Positions 36,534 through 45,102 of a stretch of DNA of 64,000 nucleotides are shown here, one piece after another (the stretch's first letter is position 1; each line of letters starts with the position of its first letter). The notes under the pieces are model-generated. The model was not told where the DNA came from and did no database searches. It was given only the letters and a program-made list of their open reading frames with translations. Origin of the DNA: CAZQQU01 sp964595625 (GTDB lineage Bacteria; Bacteroidota; Bacteroidia; Flavobacteriales; Flavobacteriaceae); contig CAZQQU010000012.1 of the NCBI GenBank assembly GCA_964595625.1, positions 1 to 64,000 on the forward strand, written 5' to 3'. The position numbers and the translations under genes are program-made.

Positions 36534-36543
36534 TGTATATACA
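36534..36543. promoter_or_regulatory. Candidate MarR operator before yceI
   Basis: The palindrome TGTATATACA in the 35-bp gap between marR and yceI matches the core of the site at 37013-37024 exactly. Confidence 0.6.
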
Positions 36544-36553
36544 ATGATTAAAA

Positions 36554-37003
36554 TTATTTCAATTTATCTAAAATTCCATTCAAGGTATCCAATTCTTGAA
36601 GAGACAGATTTTTTAGTATTTCTATATGAGTCATTTTTACCAGCACATCCAACTCGTTCAACACCTTCAATCCTGCTTCGGTAATGGTAATTTCGACCTT
36701 GCGTTTGTTTTCCGGACACACTTGCCGATGAGCCCAGTCTTTGAACACTAACTTATCCACCAAGCGCGTAGTATTACTCATTTTACTAATCATCCGCTCT
36801 TGAATACCAAAGAGATTTATCGGATTGCCTTTCTGACCTCTTAAAATACGTAACACATTGTATTGCTGGATTGAGAGACCATAGGGCTTTAACTTTTCTG
36901 ACAACCTCTCCTCCACCAAATAACCGCTATAAATGATGTTTAATACCGATCGTTCCATCGGATGTAAGACGACACTACTCTTGATTACTTCTTCAATGGT
37001 CAT
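36554..37003 (-). CDS. MarR family transcriptional regulator
   Basis: A 149-residue winged-helix repressor of the MarR family. The recognition region is KGNPINLFGIQERMISKMSN with the wing RQVCPENKRKVEITITEAG. I chose the ATG at 37003 because the longer frame from 37024 covers a promoter and operator. It is divergent from the tlpA gene and cotranscribed with yceI. The palindrome TTGTATATACAA overlapping its promoter suggests autorepression. MarR proteins often respond to oxidants or phenolic ligands; this one has no obvious reactive Cys at the N-terminus, and the ligand is unknown. Confidence 0.9.
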   Translation of the reverse strand: MTIEEVIKSSVVLHPMERSVLNIIYSGYLVEERLSEKLKPYGLSIQQYNVLRILRGQKGNPINLFGIQERMISKMSNTTRLVDKLVFKDWAHRQVCPENKRKVEITITEAGLKVLNELDVLVKMTHIEILKNLSLQELDTLNGILDKLK

Positions 37004-37012
37004 GGATAACAA

Positions 37013-37024
37013 TTGTATATACAA
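37013..37024. promoter_or_regulatory. Candidate MarR operator at the marR promoter
   Basis: The perfect palindrome TTGTATATACAA lies at the expected transcription start and touches the end of the -7 box (37022-37029). A protein bound here would block RNA polymerase. Confidence 0.65.
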
Positions 37025-37053
37025 ATGTATGGCAACAAATTGATTTAAACAAA
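37022..37053 (-). promoter_or_regulatory. marR-yceI promoter
   Basis: TTTG (37050-37053) and TACATTTG (37022-37029) on the minus strand, 20 bp apart, give a full consensus promoter directly upstream of marR. Confidence 0.75.
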
Positions 37054-37142
37054 CTTATTATCATAAAATTCACTTAGGGTTTTGTTAAATTCTTTAATTT
37101 CACCCACTCTTTACTTATTTTAGTTCCTACAAATAGTTGATT

Positions 37143-37628
37143 ATGCAACAGAAATTAATACTAATCTTCTTGTTTTTAATAAGTTTTACAGGGTTTTGCC
37201 AACAAAAAACCACTCCCGAAGTGGTTGATTTTGAAGGGGTCTCTCCGTTGCTTTCGGCTACTGATGACAAGATTTATATCATTAATTTTTGGGCGACTTG
37301 GTGTGCTCCGTGCATCAAAGAAATACCTTATTTCGAACAAATTTTAGAAAAATACCAAGACCAAAAGGTGGAGGTCATTTTAGTTAGTTTGGATTTTGCC
37401 GAGCATCTAGAAAACCGGGTGATTCCTTTTATTGAAAAAAATAACATACAATCGCAGGTAGTGGTTTTAGACGATACCAATAGCAACTATTGGATTCCTT
37501 TAGTACACCCCCAATGGAGTGGTGCCATACCTGCCACGCTGATTTATCATAAAAACCATCGTAAATTTTATGAAAAATCCTTTACCTATAATGAATTAGA
37601 AAACGAACTAAAAACCTTTTTACCATGA
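37143..37628 (+). CDS. TlpA-like periplasmic thioredoxin
   Basis: A 161-residue exported thiol-disulfide protein. A signal peptide ends near Gln20 (GFCQ). The thioredoxin active site WCAPC has Cys54 and Cys57. The longer frame starts at a TTG two codons upstream; I chose the ATG at 37143. It overlaps the next gene by 4 bp (ATGA). Such proteins reduce or isomerise extracytoplasmic disulfides, but the partner is not evident. Confidence 0.88.
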   Translation: MQQKLILIFLFLISFTGFCQQKTTPEVVDFEGVSPLLSATDDKIYIINFWATWCAPCIKEIPYFEQILEKYQDQKVEVILVSLDFAEHLENRVIPFIEKNNIQSQVVVLDDTNSNYWIPLVHPQWSGAIPATLIYHKNHRKFYEKSFTYNELENELKTFLP

Positions 37629-38248
37629 AAAAAAACAGCCTACTTCTATGTTTAAATTTATTACTATTAATAATTACCGCAGGCTTTACTGTTATTAACA
37701 ACCACGAAGGGTATCAGATCGGCGATAAAGCCACTGATTTTTCGCTTCGAGATGTTTCAGGAATAACGGTATCGCTCTCTGATTATACCGATGCCAAAGG
37801 ATATATAGTTATCTTTAGTTGTAATACCTGTCCTTATGTTGTGGCCTACGAAGATCGAATGATTGAATTACACAACCAATATGCCCCCAAAGGTTTTCCA
37901 TTGATTGCCATCAATCCCAATGACCCCGAGCTTTCTCCCGGAGATAGTTATATGAATATGCAACGCCGAGCACGGGAGAAAAATTTCCCATTTCATTATG
38001 TTTTTGATGAAACCCAAGAAATTTTTAAACAATATGGAGCCACCCGAACTCCTCATGTTTTCTTATTAGAAAAAACAGCTCAAGGAAATATCGTACGGTA
38101 TATAGGTGCCATTGACGACAACTATAAAGATGCTGCAGCGGTTCAAGAAAAATTTTTAGAGAATGCTATAAATGCCTTGTTAGAAGGTAAAAAAATTGAA
38201 ACCACCACTACCCGTGCCATCGGGTGCACCATTAAGGTCAAAGAATAA
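37625..38248 (+). CDS. Thioredoxin-fold (AhpC/TSA-like) protein
   Basis: A 207-residue protein with an N-terminal membrane anchor or signal (residues 3-24) and a redoxin-type domain. SCNTCPYV carries Cys66 and Cys69 at the place of the active site. A third Cys near residue 201 in AIGCTIKV is conserved in this family as I know it. It is translationally coupled to the TlpA-like gene. It could act as a periplasmic thioredoxin or peroxiredoxin-like reductase. Confidence 0.83.
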   Translation: MKKNSLLLCLNLLLLIITAGFTVINNHEGYQIGDKATDFSLRDVSGITVSLSDYTDAKGYIVIFSCNTCPYVVAYEDRMIELHNQYAPKGFPLIAINPNDPELSPGDSYMNMQRRAREKNFPFHYVFDETQEIFKQYGATRTPHVFLLEKTAQGNIVRYIGAIDDNYKDAAAVQEKFLENAINALLEGKKIETTTTRAIGCTIKVKE

Positions 38249-38260
38249 CACCCTTACGAT

Positions 38261-38291
38261 AAAAAACCGGAACTGAAATTCCGGTTTTTTT
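38261..38291 (+). terminator. Terminator after the redoxin gene
   Basis: AAAAAACCGGAA and TTCCGGTTTTTT form a 12-bp stem with a 6-nt loop. Being A-rich and T-rich on the two sides, it can work in both directions. Confidence 0.92.
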
Positions 38292-38307
38292 ACACAGTAT
38301 TTTCTTG

Positions 38308-38315
38308 TAAATTTG
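38308..38315 (+). promoter_or_regulatory. -7 box for the rhodanese genes
   Basis: TAAATTTG lies 23 bp before the first rhodanese ATG and after the terminator, so the two rhodaneses likely form their own transcript. Confidence 0.5.
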
Positions 38316-38338
38316 TACTTATTACAAATTGGTAAATT

Positions 38339-38647
38339 ATGATAGACCTCACAAATGAAGAATGGAGAAATCAGATCCAACAAGATGCCTCCTATGTTAT
38401 TTTGGACGTTCGTACGGACGATGAATACAACGAAAGTCGTATTCCCGGTGCCGTACAAGCCAATGTTATGAATCCACCTGAATTTATGGAGCGCATTCAA
38501 CAAATGGATAAAAATAAAAGTTATTATGTGTATTGCAAATCCGGCGGACGAAGTGTTCAAGCTTGTGCGGTACTCGAATATTTGGGATTTCAAAAAACAT
38601 ACAATTTAGTGGGTGGCATCACCGAATGGGATGGAGAAATCGAATAA
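38339..38647 (+). CDS. Cytoplasmic rhodanese-like protein
   Basis: A 102-residue single rhodanese domain with catalytic Cys66 in the loop YCKSGGRS. ILDVRTDDEY and IPGAVQAN are conserved. There is no signal peptide. Single-domain rhodaneses carry persulfide sulfur between donors and acceptors. The second rhodanese gene starts 3 bp later. Confidence 0.92.
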   Translation: MIDLTNEEWRNQIQQDASYVILDVRTDDEYNESRIPGAVQANVMNPPEFMERIQQMDKNKSYYVYCKSGGRSVQACAVLEYLGFQKTYNLVGGITEWDGEIE

Positions 38648-38650
38648 AGC

Positions 38651-39028
38651 ATGAAAAAATTACCTTACATACTTTCAGTTATTTTACCCTGCATGATATT
38701 AAGTTGCCAAAAAAACACTGTGGTGACTCCTGTTACATATGAAGAATTAACCACCGTGATTCACGAAAATAACTATCCACTTATCGATGTCCGTACACCG
38801 GAAGAATTTGAAGAAAATGCCATACCGGGAGCCATTCTGATTCCTATAGAAAATGAAAACTTTATAGAACGCATAGAAACCTTTGATAAAAACCAACCCA
38901 TTTATCTGTACTGTCGAACTGGTAACCGCAGTTCTCGAGCCGCAGATTTACTCGTTCAATTGGGGTTTACCCAAGTCTATAATTATACCGGAGGTATGGA
39001 AGAATGGCAGGAAAAAAATAGGGATTAA
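38651..39028 (+). CDS. Rhodanese-like lipoprotein
   Basis: A 125-residue rhodanese domain behind a lipoprotein signal (MILSC, lipidated Cys19). Catalytic Cys88 lies in YCRTGNRS. It is the exported counterpart of the preceding cytoplasmic protein, 3 bp apart. It is convergent with a small membrane protein gene (4-bp overlap of stop codons). Confidence 0.9.
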   Translation: MKKLPYILSVILPCMILSCQKNTVVTPVTYEELTTVIHENNYPLIDVRTPEEFEENAIPGAILIPIENENFIERIETFDKNQPIYLYCRTGNRSSRAADLLVQLGFTQVYNYTGGMEEWQEKNRD

Positions 39029-39300
39029 GACTTGCTTTTTCGGAATAAATACCGAACTAGCAAGACCAAACACAACAACACCCACACGCCTAAAGCTCGA
39101 ATTCCAAAAACACTATACTGAGGAATTAATAGAAACAAACAAAAAATCAAGAACCCGATACCTACCAAGTAAATAACCGATCTTTTGGAAGAAAAAAATT
39201 CGGGTATAAATTTCTCAAACCGCTGGGGTTGATTAATTAAAATCACACCTAAAATCATTAATACCACAGCAATCAGATAAAAATAATACGGAAACAACAT
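39025..39300 (-). CDS. Small membrane protein, unknown function
   Basis: A 91-residue protein with three hydrophobic segments (about residues 3-22, 42-60 and 66-85) and a basic C-terminus LFRKSKS. No family is recognised. Its start is 38 bp from the divergent erythromycin-esterase-like start, and its stop overlaps the rhodanese stop. The periodic hydrophobicity supports a real gene. Confidence 0.7.
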   Translation of the reverse strand: MLFPYYFYLIAVVLMILGVILINQPQRFEKFIPEFFSSKRSVIYLVGIGFLIFCLFLLIPQYSVFGIRALGVWVLLCLVLLVRYLFRKSKS

Positions 39301-39338
39301 CCTATAACAGTTTGTTCAAAAGTAAGAATAAAAATATC

Positions 39339-40628
39339 ATGAAACCCCTATTTTTATCGGCACTTTTTTCACTGTTCACGGGATTCGTATTCACGCAAAC
39401 CCTTGTTAAAAATCCCATTCCCTTTCATCAAGCCCAAGACTTGGATTTGCTAATTGAAAAAATGGCAGCTAAGAAAATGGTATTATTAGGGGAATCAACC
39501 CACGGAACTCATCAATTTTATACTTGGAGAGACAGCATTACGAGACGATTAATTCAAGAACACCGTTTTAATTTTATTGCTGTTGAAGGAGATTTCGCCA
39601 CGATCTATTTGCTCAACCGTTATGTGAAAGGCATAGATACCCTTTCCACCTCAGCGGTAGAAATTCTCCAACGTTTTAATCGTTTTCCAACTTGGATGTG
39701 GGCCAACCACGAAACGGCTCGCATGGTAGAGTGGCTACGGGATTACAACCAACAACTTCCCAAAAATCAGCAAGTTGGAATCTACGGCATAGACCTGTAC
39801 GATGAGTGGCGGTCGTACAACGAAGTGATTACACTAGTAAAAAAATACAGTCCCCACCTCTATACCACCCTTTCTAGGTATTACAACTGCTGGCGACCTT
39901 ATTATGGAGACAGCTGGAATTATGCCTTAGACGTCAACAACGGTACCCAACGGAGTTGTGAAGAAGATCACCTACACGCGTTAGAACTTATCTTAGATAG
40001 TTTTCAAACGCAAGCCAGCGATCATCCTCTCTTTTTTTATCTTTTACAAAATGCTTTGGTGGTCAGTAATGCCGAAAAATTTTACCGCGAAGAAATCTCT
40101 TATCCCAACTCCCCAAAATCCTGGAATACACGAGTTTTTCACTTTTACCAAACCCTGCTCAATCTTGTAGCTCTCTACGGCCCTGATTCCAAGGGCATCG
40201 TTTGGGCACACAATACACACATAGGAGATGCTACCTACTCGGCGATGAATCAACAGCAGCAGCAAAACATCGGGCAGTTGTTACGTGCCGAATGGGGAGA
40301 AGATCAGGTTTTTTTGGTTGGTTTTACCACGTACCAAGGTGAAGTATTAGCAGCAAAATCCTGGTCGGGTAAAAGGAAAACACTGAAGATTCCTCCAGCG
40401 CAAAAACACAGTTTGGAATACCTGCTCCACCAACAGGGCATTCCTCAGTTTTACCTGATTTTTGAACCCCAAGACCCACCGCAACATCTGTTGGGCAATC
40501 GAGCGATAGGAGTGGTTTACCGCCCCCAAAGCGATTACCTACACTATGTTCCTAGCTGGGTTCCGAAAAGATATGATGCCTTATTTTACTTTTACAACAC
40601 AACACCTTTACAAGTAATCCACCCTTAA
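39339..40628 (+). CDS. Erythromycin esterase family protein
   Basis: A 429-residue protein of the EreA/B-SuccDH-like family with an N-terminal signal peptide (ending near FTQT). LGESTHGTHQFYTWR and VEGDFATIYLLNRY match the family's His and Glu active-site regions. A later IVWAHNTHIGD holds another conserved His. I chose the ATG at 39339; the open frame from 39312 uses a TTG. Most chromosomal members are not proven resistance enzymes, so no drug activity should be assumed. Confidence 0.87.
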   Translation: MKPLFLSALFSLFTGFVFTQTLVKNPIPFHQAQDLDLLIEKMAAKKMVLLGESTHGTHQFYTWRDSITRRLIQEHRFNFIAVEGDFATIYLLNRYVKGIDTLSTSAVEILQRFNRFPTWMWANHETARMVEWLRDYNQQLPKNQQVGIYGIDLYDEWRSYNEVITLVKKYSPHLYTTLSRYYNCWRPYYGDSWNYALDVNNGTQRSCEEDHLHALELILDSFQTQASDHPLFFYLLQNALVVSNAEKFYREEISYPNSPKSWNTRVFHFYQTLLNLVALYGPDSKGIVWAHNTHIGDATYSAMNQQQQQNIGQLLRAEWGEDQVFLVGFTTYQGEVLAAKSWSGKRKTLKIPPAQKHSLEYLLHQQGIPQFYLIFEPQDPPQHLLGNRAIGVVYRPQSDYLHYVPSWVPKRYDALFYFYNTTPLQVIHP

Positions 40629-40704
40629 ACTTTCACAAGAATTGGACTCCTTAGATTTCTTTTTTAGAAAATGTTACTGTTACTTTGCAAATCAATAAAA
40701 AAAT

Positions 40705-41685
40705 ATGGAATACGCACAGACCATTTTAGAAACCATTGGTAACACTCCACTGGTTAAAATCAATCGGTTGGCTCAGGAAATTCCCGCTTTAGTACTAGCC
40801 AAATACGAAACATTTAATCCCGGTAACTCAGTCAAAGACCGTATGGCCCTAAAAATGATTGAAGATGCCGAAGCCGACGGCCGATTACAACCTGGAGGTA
40901 CCATCGTCGAAGGCACATCCGGTAACACCGGCATGGGTTTGGCTTTAGCTGCTATTGTCAAAGGCTATCGCTTGATTTGTGTTACAACCGATAAACAGAG
41001 CAAGGAAAAGTGTGATATTCTTAGAGCGATGGGGAGTGAAGTAATTGTCTGTCCCACGGAGGTAGCCCCCGAAGATCCGCGGTCTTACTATTCGGTATCC
41101 AAGAGGTTGGCTGAAGAAATCCCCAACAGCTGGTATGTAAATCAATACGACAATCCTAGTAATAGTTTGGCTCATTACCAAAGTACCGGACCCGAAATAT
41201 GGCGACAAACTGCCGGTAAAATCACCCATTTTGTAGTGGGTGTAGGTACCGGAGGTACTATTTCGGGGGTGGGCAAGTATTTAAAAGAACAAAATCCCAA
41301 TATCAAGGTATGGGGTATTGATACCTACGGAAGTGTGTTTAAAAAATACCATGAAACTGGTATTTTTGATGAAAATGAAATTTATCCCTATGTAACCGAA
41401 GGTATCGGTGAAGACATACTTCCTAAAAATGTAGATTTTAGTATCATCGACGGTTTTACTAAAGTCAGCGATCAAGACGCGGCGGTATACACCCGCTTAT
41501 TAGCCAAAGAAGAAGGCATGTTTATCGGTAACTCAGCCGGAGCTGCAATGAAAGGGGTATTACAACTCCAAGAACACTTTGGGCCAAACGATGTGGTAGT
41601 AGTACTCTTTCACGATCACGGCAGCCGTTATATAGGGAAAATGTACAACGACGACTGGATGAAAAAAATGGGCTATCCTTTGTAA
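40705..41685 (+). CDS. Cysteine synthase / cystathionine beta-synthase-like PLP enzyme
   Basis: A 326-residue fold-type II PLP enzyme. PLP-Lys44 lies in NPGNSVKDRMA. EGTSGNTGMGLALAA and VGTGGTISG bind the cofactor phosphate. The central part (SKEKCDILRAMGSEV, NQYDNPSNSLAHY) resembles the catalytic core of cystathionine beta-synthase more than classic CysK as I recall them. There are no C-terminal CBS domains. It may make cysteine, or cystathionine from serine and homocysteine, which would link it to the met operon. Confidence 0.85.
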   Translation: MEYAQTILETIGNTPLVKINRLAQEIPALVLAKYETFNPGNSVKDRMALKMIEDAEADGRLQPGGTIVEGTSGNTGMGLALAAIVKGYRLICVTTDKQSKEKCDILRAMGSEVIVCPTEVAPEDPRSYYSVSKRLAEEIPNSWYVNQYDNPSNSLAHYQSTGPEIWRQTAGKITHFVVGVGTGGTISGVGKYLKEQNPNIKVWGIDTYGSVFKKYHETGIFDENEIYPYVTEGIGEDILPKNVDFSIIDGFTKVSDQDAAVYTRLLAKEEGMFIGNSAGAAMKGVLQLQEHFGPNDVVVVLFHDHGSRYIGKMYNDDWMKKMGYPL

Positions 41686-41714
41686 CCACAACCTAGTAAA
41701 TTTCCACATTTCTA

Positions 41715-43442
41715 ATGAGATATATTGACCCCCACATATTAGAAAAAGCCAATCGCTGGCTCACTCCTTTTTTTGATGCAGACACCCAACTTCGGATTAA
41801 AGAACTCATTGCTTACAATAGCGAAGAACTGATGGACAGTTTTTACAAAAGTTTGGAGTTTGGAACCGGAGGAATGCGTGGCATCATGGGCGATGGCGAT
41901 AATCGGGTCAACAAATATACCTTAGGGCGCAATACCCAGGGTATAGCCAATTACCTCCACCAAAAATTTCCCGAGGAATCTCTAAAAGCGGTCATTGCGT
42001 ACGATTGCCGTCACAACAGCCAAAAATTAGCAGAAACGGTGGCAGCCGTTTTTTCGGCTAATGGAATTCAGGTATATCTCTACCCCGAATTACGTCCTAC
42101 TCCACTTTTATCGTTTGCCGTTAGGTATTACAAGTGTCACTGTGGTATTGTGCTCACGGCCTCTCACAATCCGCCGGAGTACAACGGGTACAAGGTATAT
42201 TGGCGAGACGGTGGCCAGTTAGTTCCCCCGCAAGATCGGGAGATTATCGCCGCCATCGAGCAGGTTAACTACGAAGACATACTGTTTGATGCACAACCCG
42301 AACGTATTCAATTACTAGACAGTGCCTCCGAAATCGCTTTCGCGAAAGCGTCAATCACCCACGGCCGGCTATCCCTGAGCGATCAAGCGCGCCAAAACCT
42401 AAGTGTGGTCTTTACCCCTTTGCACGGTACAGCCATCACACTAGTCCCTCAAGTATTACAACAAGCGGGCTATACTCAAGTGCATTTGGTAGAAGAACAA
42501 ACCACTCCCGATGGCAATTTCTCAACCGTTATTTCACCCAATCCGGAAGAACCCGAAGCCTTAGAAAAAGCCCTACAATTGGCTGAAAAAATCCAGGCCG
42601 ACTTAGTCATAGGAACCGACCCCGATAGCGACCGATTGGGGATAGCCGTAAGAAATCAGCAAGGTGCGTTACAACTTCTTAATGGCAACCAAACCATGGT
42701 ACTGATGACCGCGTTTTTGTTGGAATACCGCAAAAAAAATAACTCTCTACCTAAAAATAGCTTTATTGCGACCACCTTAGTATCCACACCGATGATGAAA
42801 AATATCGCCGAATACTACGGTGTTGAACTCAAAGAGAGCCTCACCGGTTTTAAATGGATTGCCAAAATGATTCAGGACCACCCGGAACAAAATTTTATCG
42901 GGGGTGGTGAAGAAAGTTATGGCTATTTGGTAGGAGATTTTGTTCGAGACAAAGATGCCATTACTGCCAGCCTATTGGCCTGTGAAATAAGTGCCTATTG
43001 TAAGTCTCAAGGGCTAACCGTTCCCCAATATTTAGAAAAACTCTATCTTCGCCACGGTTATTTTAAAGAAGATTTAGTATCGCTGACTAAGAAAGGTCGC
43101 GCCGGTGCCGAACAAATTGAAAAAATAATGTATCATTGGCGTCACCAACCTCCTCAGGAAATAGGCGGACAAAAAACGGTGCGTATCGAAGATTATTTAA
43201 CCGCTACTGCCCTTCAAACAAAGACTGGCAAAACAGAATCTTTGACCTTGCCCACCTCCAATGTACTGGTGTTTTATTTGGAAGATCACACCAAAATTTG
43301 TATTCGTCCCAGCGGAACCGAACCCAAGATAAAATTTTATATCAGTGTGCAGCAGCGACTAGAAAATCTGGATTTATTAGAAGAAGTTGGTAAGCAATTG
43401 GATGAAAAAATAGTGCGAATAAAAAAAGACTTGGAACTTTAA
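41715..43442 (+). CDS. Phosphoglucomutase/phosphomannomutase
   Basis: A 575-residue alpha-D-phosphohexomutase. The phosphoserine is Ser150 in TASHNPPEYNGYK. The metal loop is GTDPDSDRLG and the sugar-binding loop GGGEESYGY. The phosphate-binding RPSGTEPK is near the C-terminus. It probably interconverts glucose-1- and glucose-6-phosphate, feeding dTDP-glucose made by RfbA and glycogen. Its codons 207-212 carry a 16-bp palindrome of the window's repeat family. It lies 29 bp after the PLP enzyme. Confidence 0.93.
   Translation: MRYIDPHILEKANRWLTPFFDADTQLRIKELIAYNSEELMDSFYKSLEFGTGGMRGIMGDGDNRVNKYTLGRNTQGIANYLHQKFPEESLKAVIAYDCRHNSQKLAETVAAVFSANGIQVYLYPELRPTPLLSFAVRYYKCHCGIVLTASHNPPEYNGYKVYWRDGGQLVPPQDREIIAAIEQVNYEDILFDAQPERIQLLDSASEIAFAKASITHGRLSLSDQARQNLSVVFTPLHGTAITLVPQVLQQAGYTQVHLVEEQTTPDGNFSTVISPNPEEPEALEKALQLAEKIQADLVIGTDPDSDRLGIAVRNQQGALQLLNGNQTMVLMTAFLLEYRKKNNSLPKNSFIATTLVSTPMMKNIAEYYGVELKESLTGFKWIAKMIQDHPEQNFIGGGEESYGYLVGDFVRDKDAITASLLACEISAYCKSQGLTVPQYLEKLYLRHGYFKEDLVSLTKKGRAGAEQIEKIMYHWRHQPPQEIGGQKTVRIEDYLTATALQTKTGKTESLTLPTSNVLVFYLEDHTKICIRPSGTEPKIKFYISVQQRLENLDLLEEVGKQLDEKIVRIKKDLEL
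42335..42350. repeat. 16-bp palindrome CGCTTTCGCGAAAGCG within the mutase gene
   Basis: A perfect palindrome inside coding sequence (encodes IAFAKA). It shares its 14-bp core with the copy in the metB leader. Confidence 0.85.
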
Positions 43443-43446
43443 GGTT

Positions 43447-44523
43447 TTATTCAGTGACTACGCGTTTATCGACGTAATCACAATTCATAAGTCGTAGTAT
43501 TCCCATATAGTTTAAGTTAAATTCTACGAGACTTCCCACTTGGTATTTTTGGTGCTCTTCGCCCAAATCAACCACCATCATATCCGAGCTGGAACCTACA
43601 ATTTTTATATGGTCTTCTACCGGAAATATATTTTTTTCATCTACATCCAATAAGCCGATATCTATAATTGCTCGGTAAGAACTAAAATCTTCAGGAGGTG
43701 TTTCCTGTTGAAATTGTTCACCGGTAAGGTTAGTTCCCAAACTTCCATCCGGAATATTAGGTTTTTCTCTAAGTTCTATAATTTCGGCATAGAGTTTAAA
43801 AACATCTTGGTACATATGCGGATTGGGTTGATCATTATACACATCGGTACCTAAATACAGGGTTTCTCCCACTCGAAAGTGATTAACTCCTTGAGGGAGT
43901 AGTTCTTTTTCAATCAGTGGAATGGTTACCGAAGTTCCTCCGGTGATATAGGGTATTTGGCGATTAAACTTCGCTTCAATCAGTTGTTCGTACAAACACA
44001 GTTGGATTAATTTATCCTGACTGGGCAGTACGCCATACATACAGTTTAAGTTGGTTCCAATGCCGGTCACTTGAATATTAGGTAAACGAAACACTTGTTG
44101 GTAGAAATCAATAAATTCTTCCCGCATAACCCCTTCTCGCAATTCGCCTAACTCAATCATAATAATCACTTTGTGCAGTTTGTTTTGACGTGCGGCTTCG
44201 TCCGAAATCATCTTAATAGTTTCGTATTCGGTATTAAAACTGGCATCTGCATAGCGCACCATACTAGGAATATACCTTTTAGCCGGTGGTTTTATAAAAA
44301 CTGTTTCGATTTGACTATCCAGTGATTTAATAATTTTAAGATTGGTAATGCGGCTATCGCAAATCTGGGATACTCCCAAGTCAATCAATTCCTTGATATA
44401 GGTTTTAGAACCACAAAGAACTTTAGAAACTATACCCCACTCGATGTTATTATCTTTAAAAAGGGTATCTAGATAGCGGTAATTATGTTGAAGTTTTTTT
44501 CTATTAAGAGTGATAAAAGCCAT
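43447..44523 (-). CDS. Ornithine/alanine racemase-like PLP enzyme
   Basis: A 358-residue fold-type III PLP enzyme of the alanine/ornithine racemase family, with Lys34 in VSKVLCGSK as likely PLP lysine. GIGTNLNC and TGGTSVTIPLIE are conserved phosphate-binding motifs. It is not the classic Alr of peptidoglycan synthesis. It lies 2 bp after a GNAT gene on the same strand. The substrate amino acid is not certain. Confidence 0.87.
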   Translation of the reverse strand: MAFITLNRKKLQHNYRYLDTLFKDNNIEWGIVSKVLCGSKTYIKELIDLGVSQICDSRITNLKIIKSLDSQIETVFIKPPAKRYIPSMVRYADASFNTEYETIKMISDEAARQNKLHKVIIMIELGELREGVMREEFIDFYQQVFRLPNIQVTGIGTNLNCMYGVLPSQDKLIQLCLYEQLIEAKFNRQIPYITGGTSVTIPLIEKELLPQGVNHFRVGETLYLGTDVYNDQPNPHMYQDVFKLYAEIIELREKPNIPDGSLGTNLTGEQFQQETPPEDFSSYRAIIDIGLLDVDEKNIFPVEDHIKIVGSSSDMMVVDLGEEHQKYQVGSLVEFNLNYMGILRLMNCDYVDKRVVTE

Positions 44524-44525
44524 AT

Positions 44526-44966
44526 CTACTTATTCAATCGCATTTCGAGATATTTGTGCGTAAAGCCCAATTTTTCGTAAAGGCGTTTGGCCGGATTTTC
44601 GGGTTCTACATGCAGGGCGATATTTCCCGGAGTATGATTAACAGCCATTTGCATCAATTTTTTACCGATTCCTTTGCCTCGGTATTCTTGATGAGTAGCA
44701 ATGTATACCAAAATGTTTTCAGGAATATAACCAGTCATCCCCGTTTTATTGAGTACTACCGCTCCCACGATTCGATGGTTTTGAAGGGCAGTTATTAAAG
44801 CACCTCCGGGACTTTGATTGCGTCCTCGAGCGTAGTCAACTGCTTTTTGAATATCGTGCATGGCATCGCCATATGGAACCAAGTGCTGGTGTAAAAAACT
44901 AACAATTTTATTCTCTAAATGCGAAGGAATCTCGGTATTACTTTGGTAATAGTTGTAAATAATCAT
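44526..44966 (-). CDS. GNAT family N-acetyltransferase
   Basis: A 146-residue acetyltransferase. The acetyl-CoA loop EYRGKGIGKKLMQMAV is near residue 95, and the C-terminal NPAKRLYEKLGF is typical. It is the first gene of a two-gene unit with the racemase (2-bp gap), so an amino acid or its derivative is a plausible substrate. Confidence 0.88.
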   Translation of the reverse strand: MIIYNYYQSNTEIPSHLENKIVSFLHQHLVPYGDAMHDIQKAVDYARGRNQSPGGALITALQNHRIVGAVVLNKTGMTGYIPENILVYIATHQEYRGKGIGKKLMQMAVNHTPGNIALHVEPENPAKRLYEKLGFTHKYLEMRLNK

Positions 44967-45069
44967 TGGTAATTATCAAATTAATTAAACAAAATGTAGG
45001 TGTACCAAATACCCAACGGGAGAGGGTTACAGAAAATATTTTCGTTTAGAAAAAAGGCAAGACTATAAG

Positions 45070-45102
45070 AAAAACCCTGATAAGTATTTGGATAAACAGG
45101 GT
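45070..45102 (-). terminator. Probable terminator downstream of def
   Basis: On the minus strand ACCCTG pairs with CAGGGT across a 17-nt loop (45074-45102), followed by five T. It lies about 140 bp after def. A TATCTTTG box at 45104-45111 directly upstream would start a transcript close to this hairpin, so it might instead act as an attenuator for the GNAT-racemase pair. Confidence 0.5.

Noticed and set aside
38180..38593. 137-residue minus-strand frame across the redoxin-rhodanese gap
   Set aside because: It runs through a strong terminator and two genuine genes.
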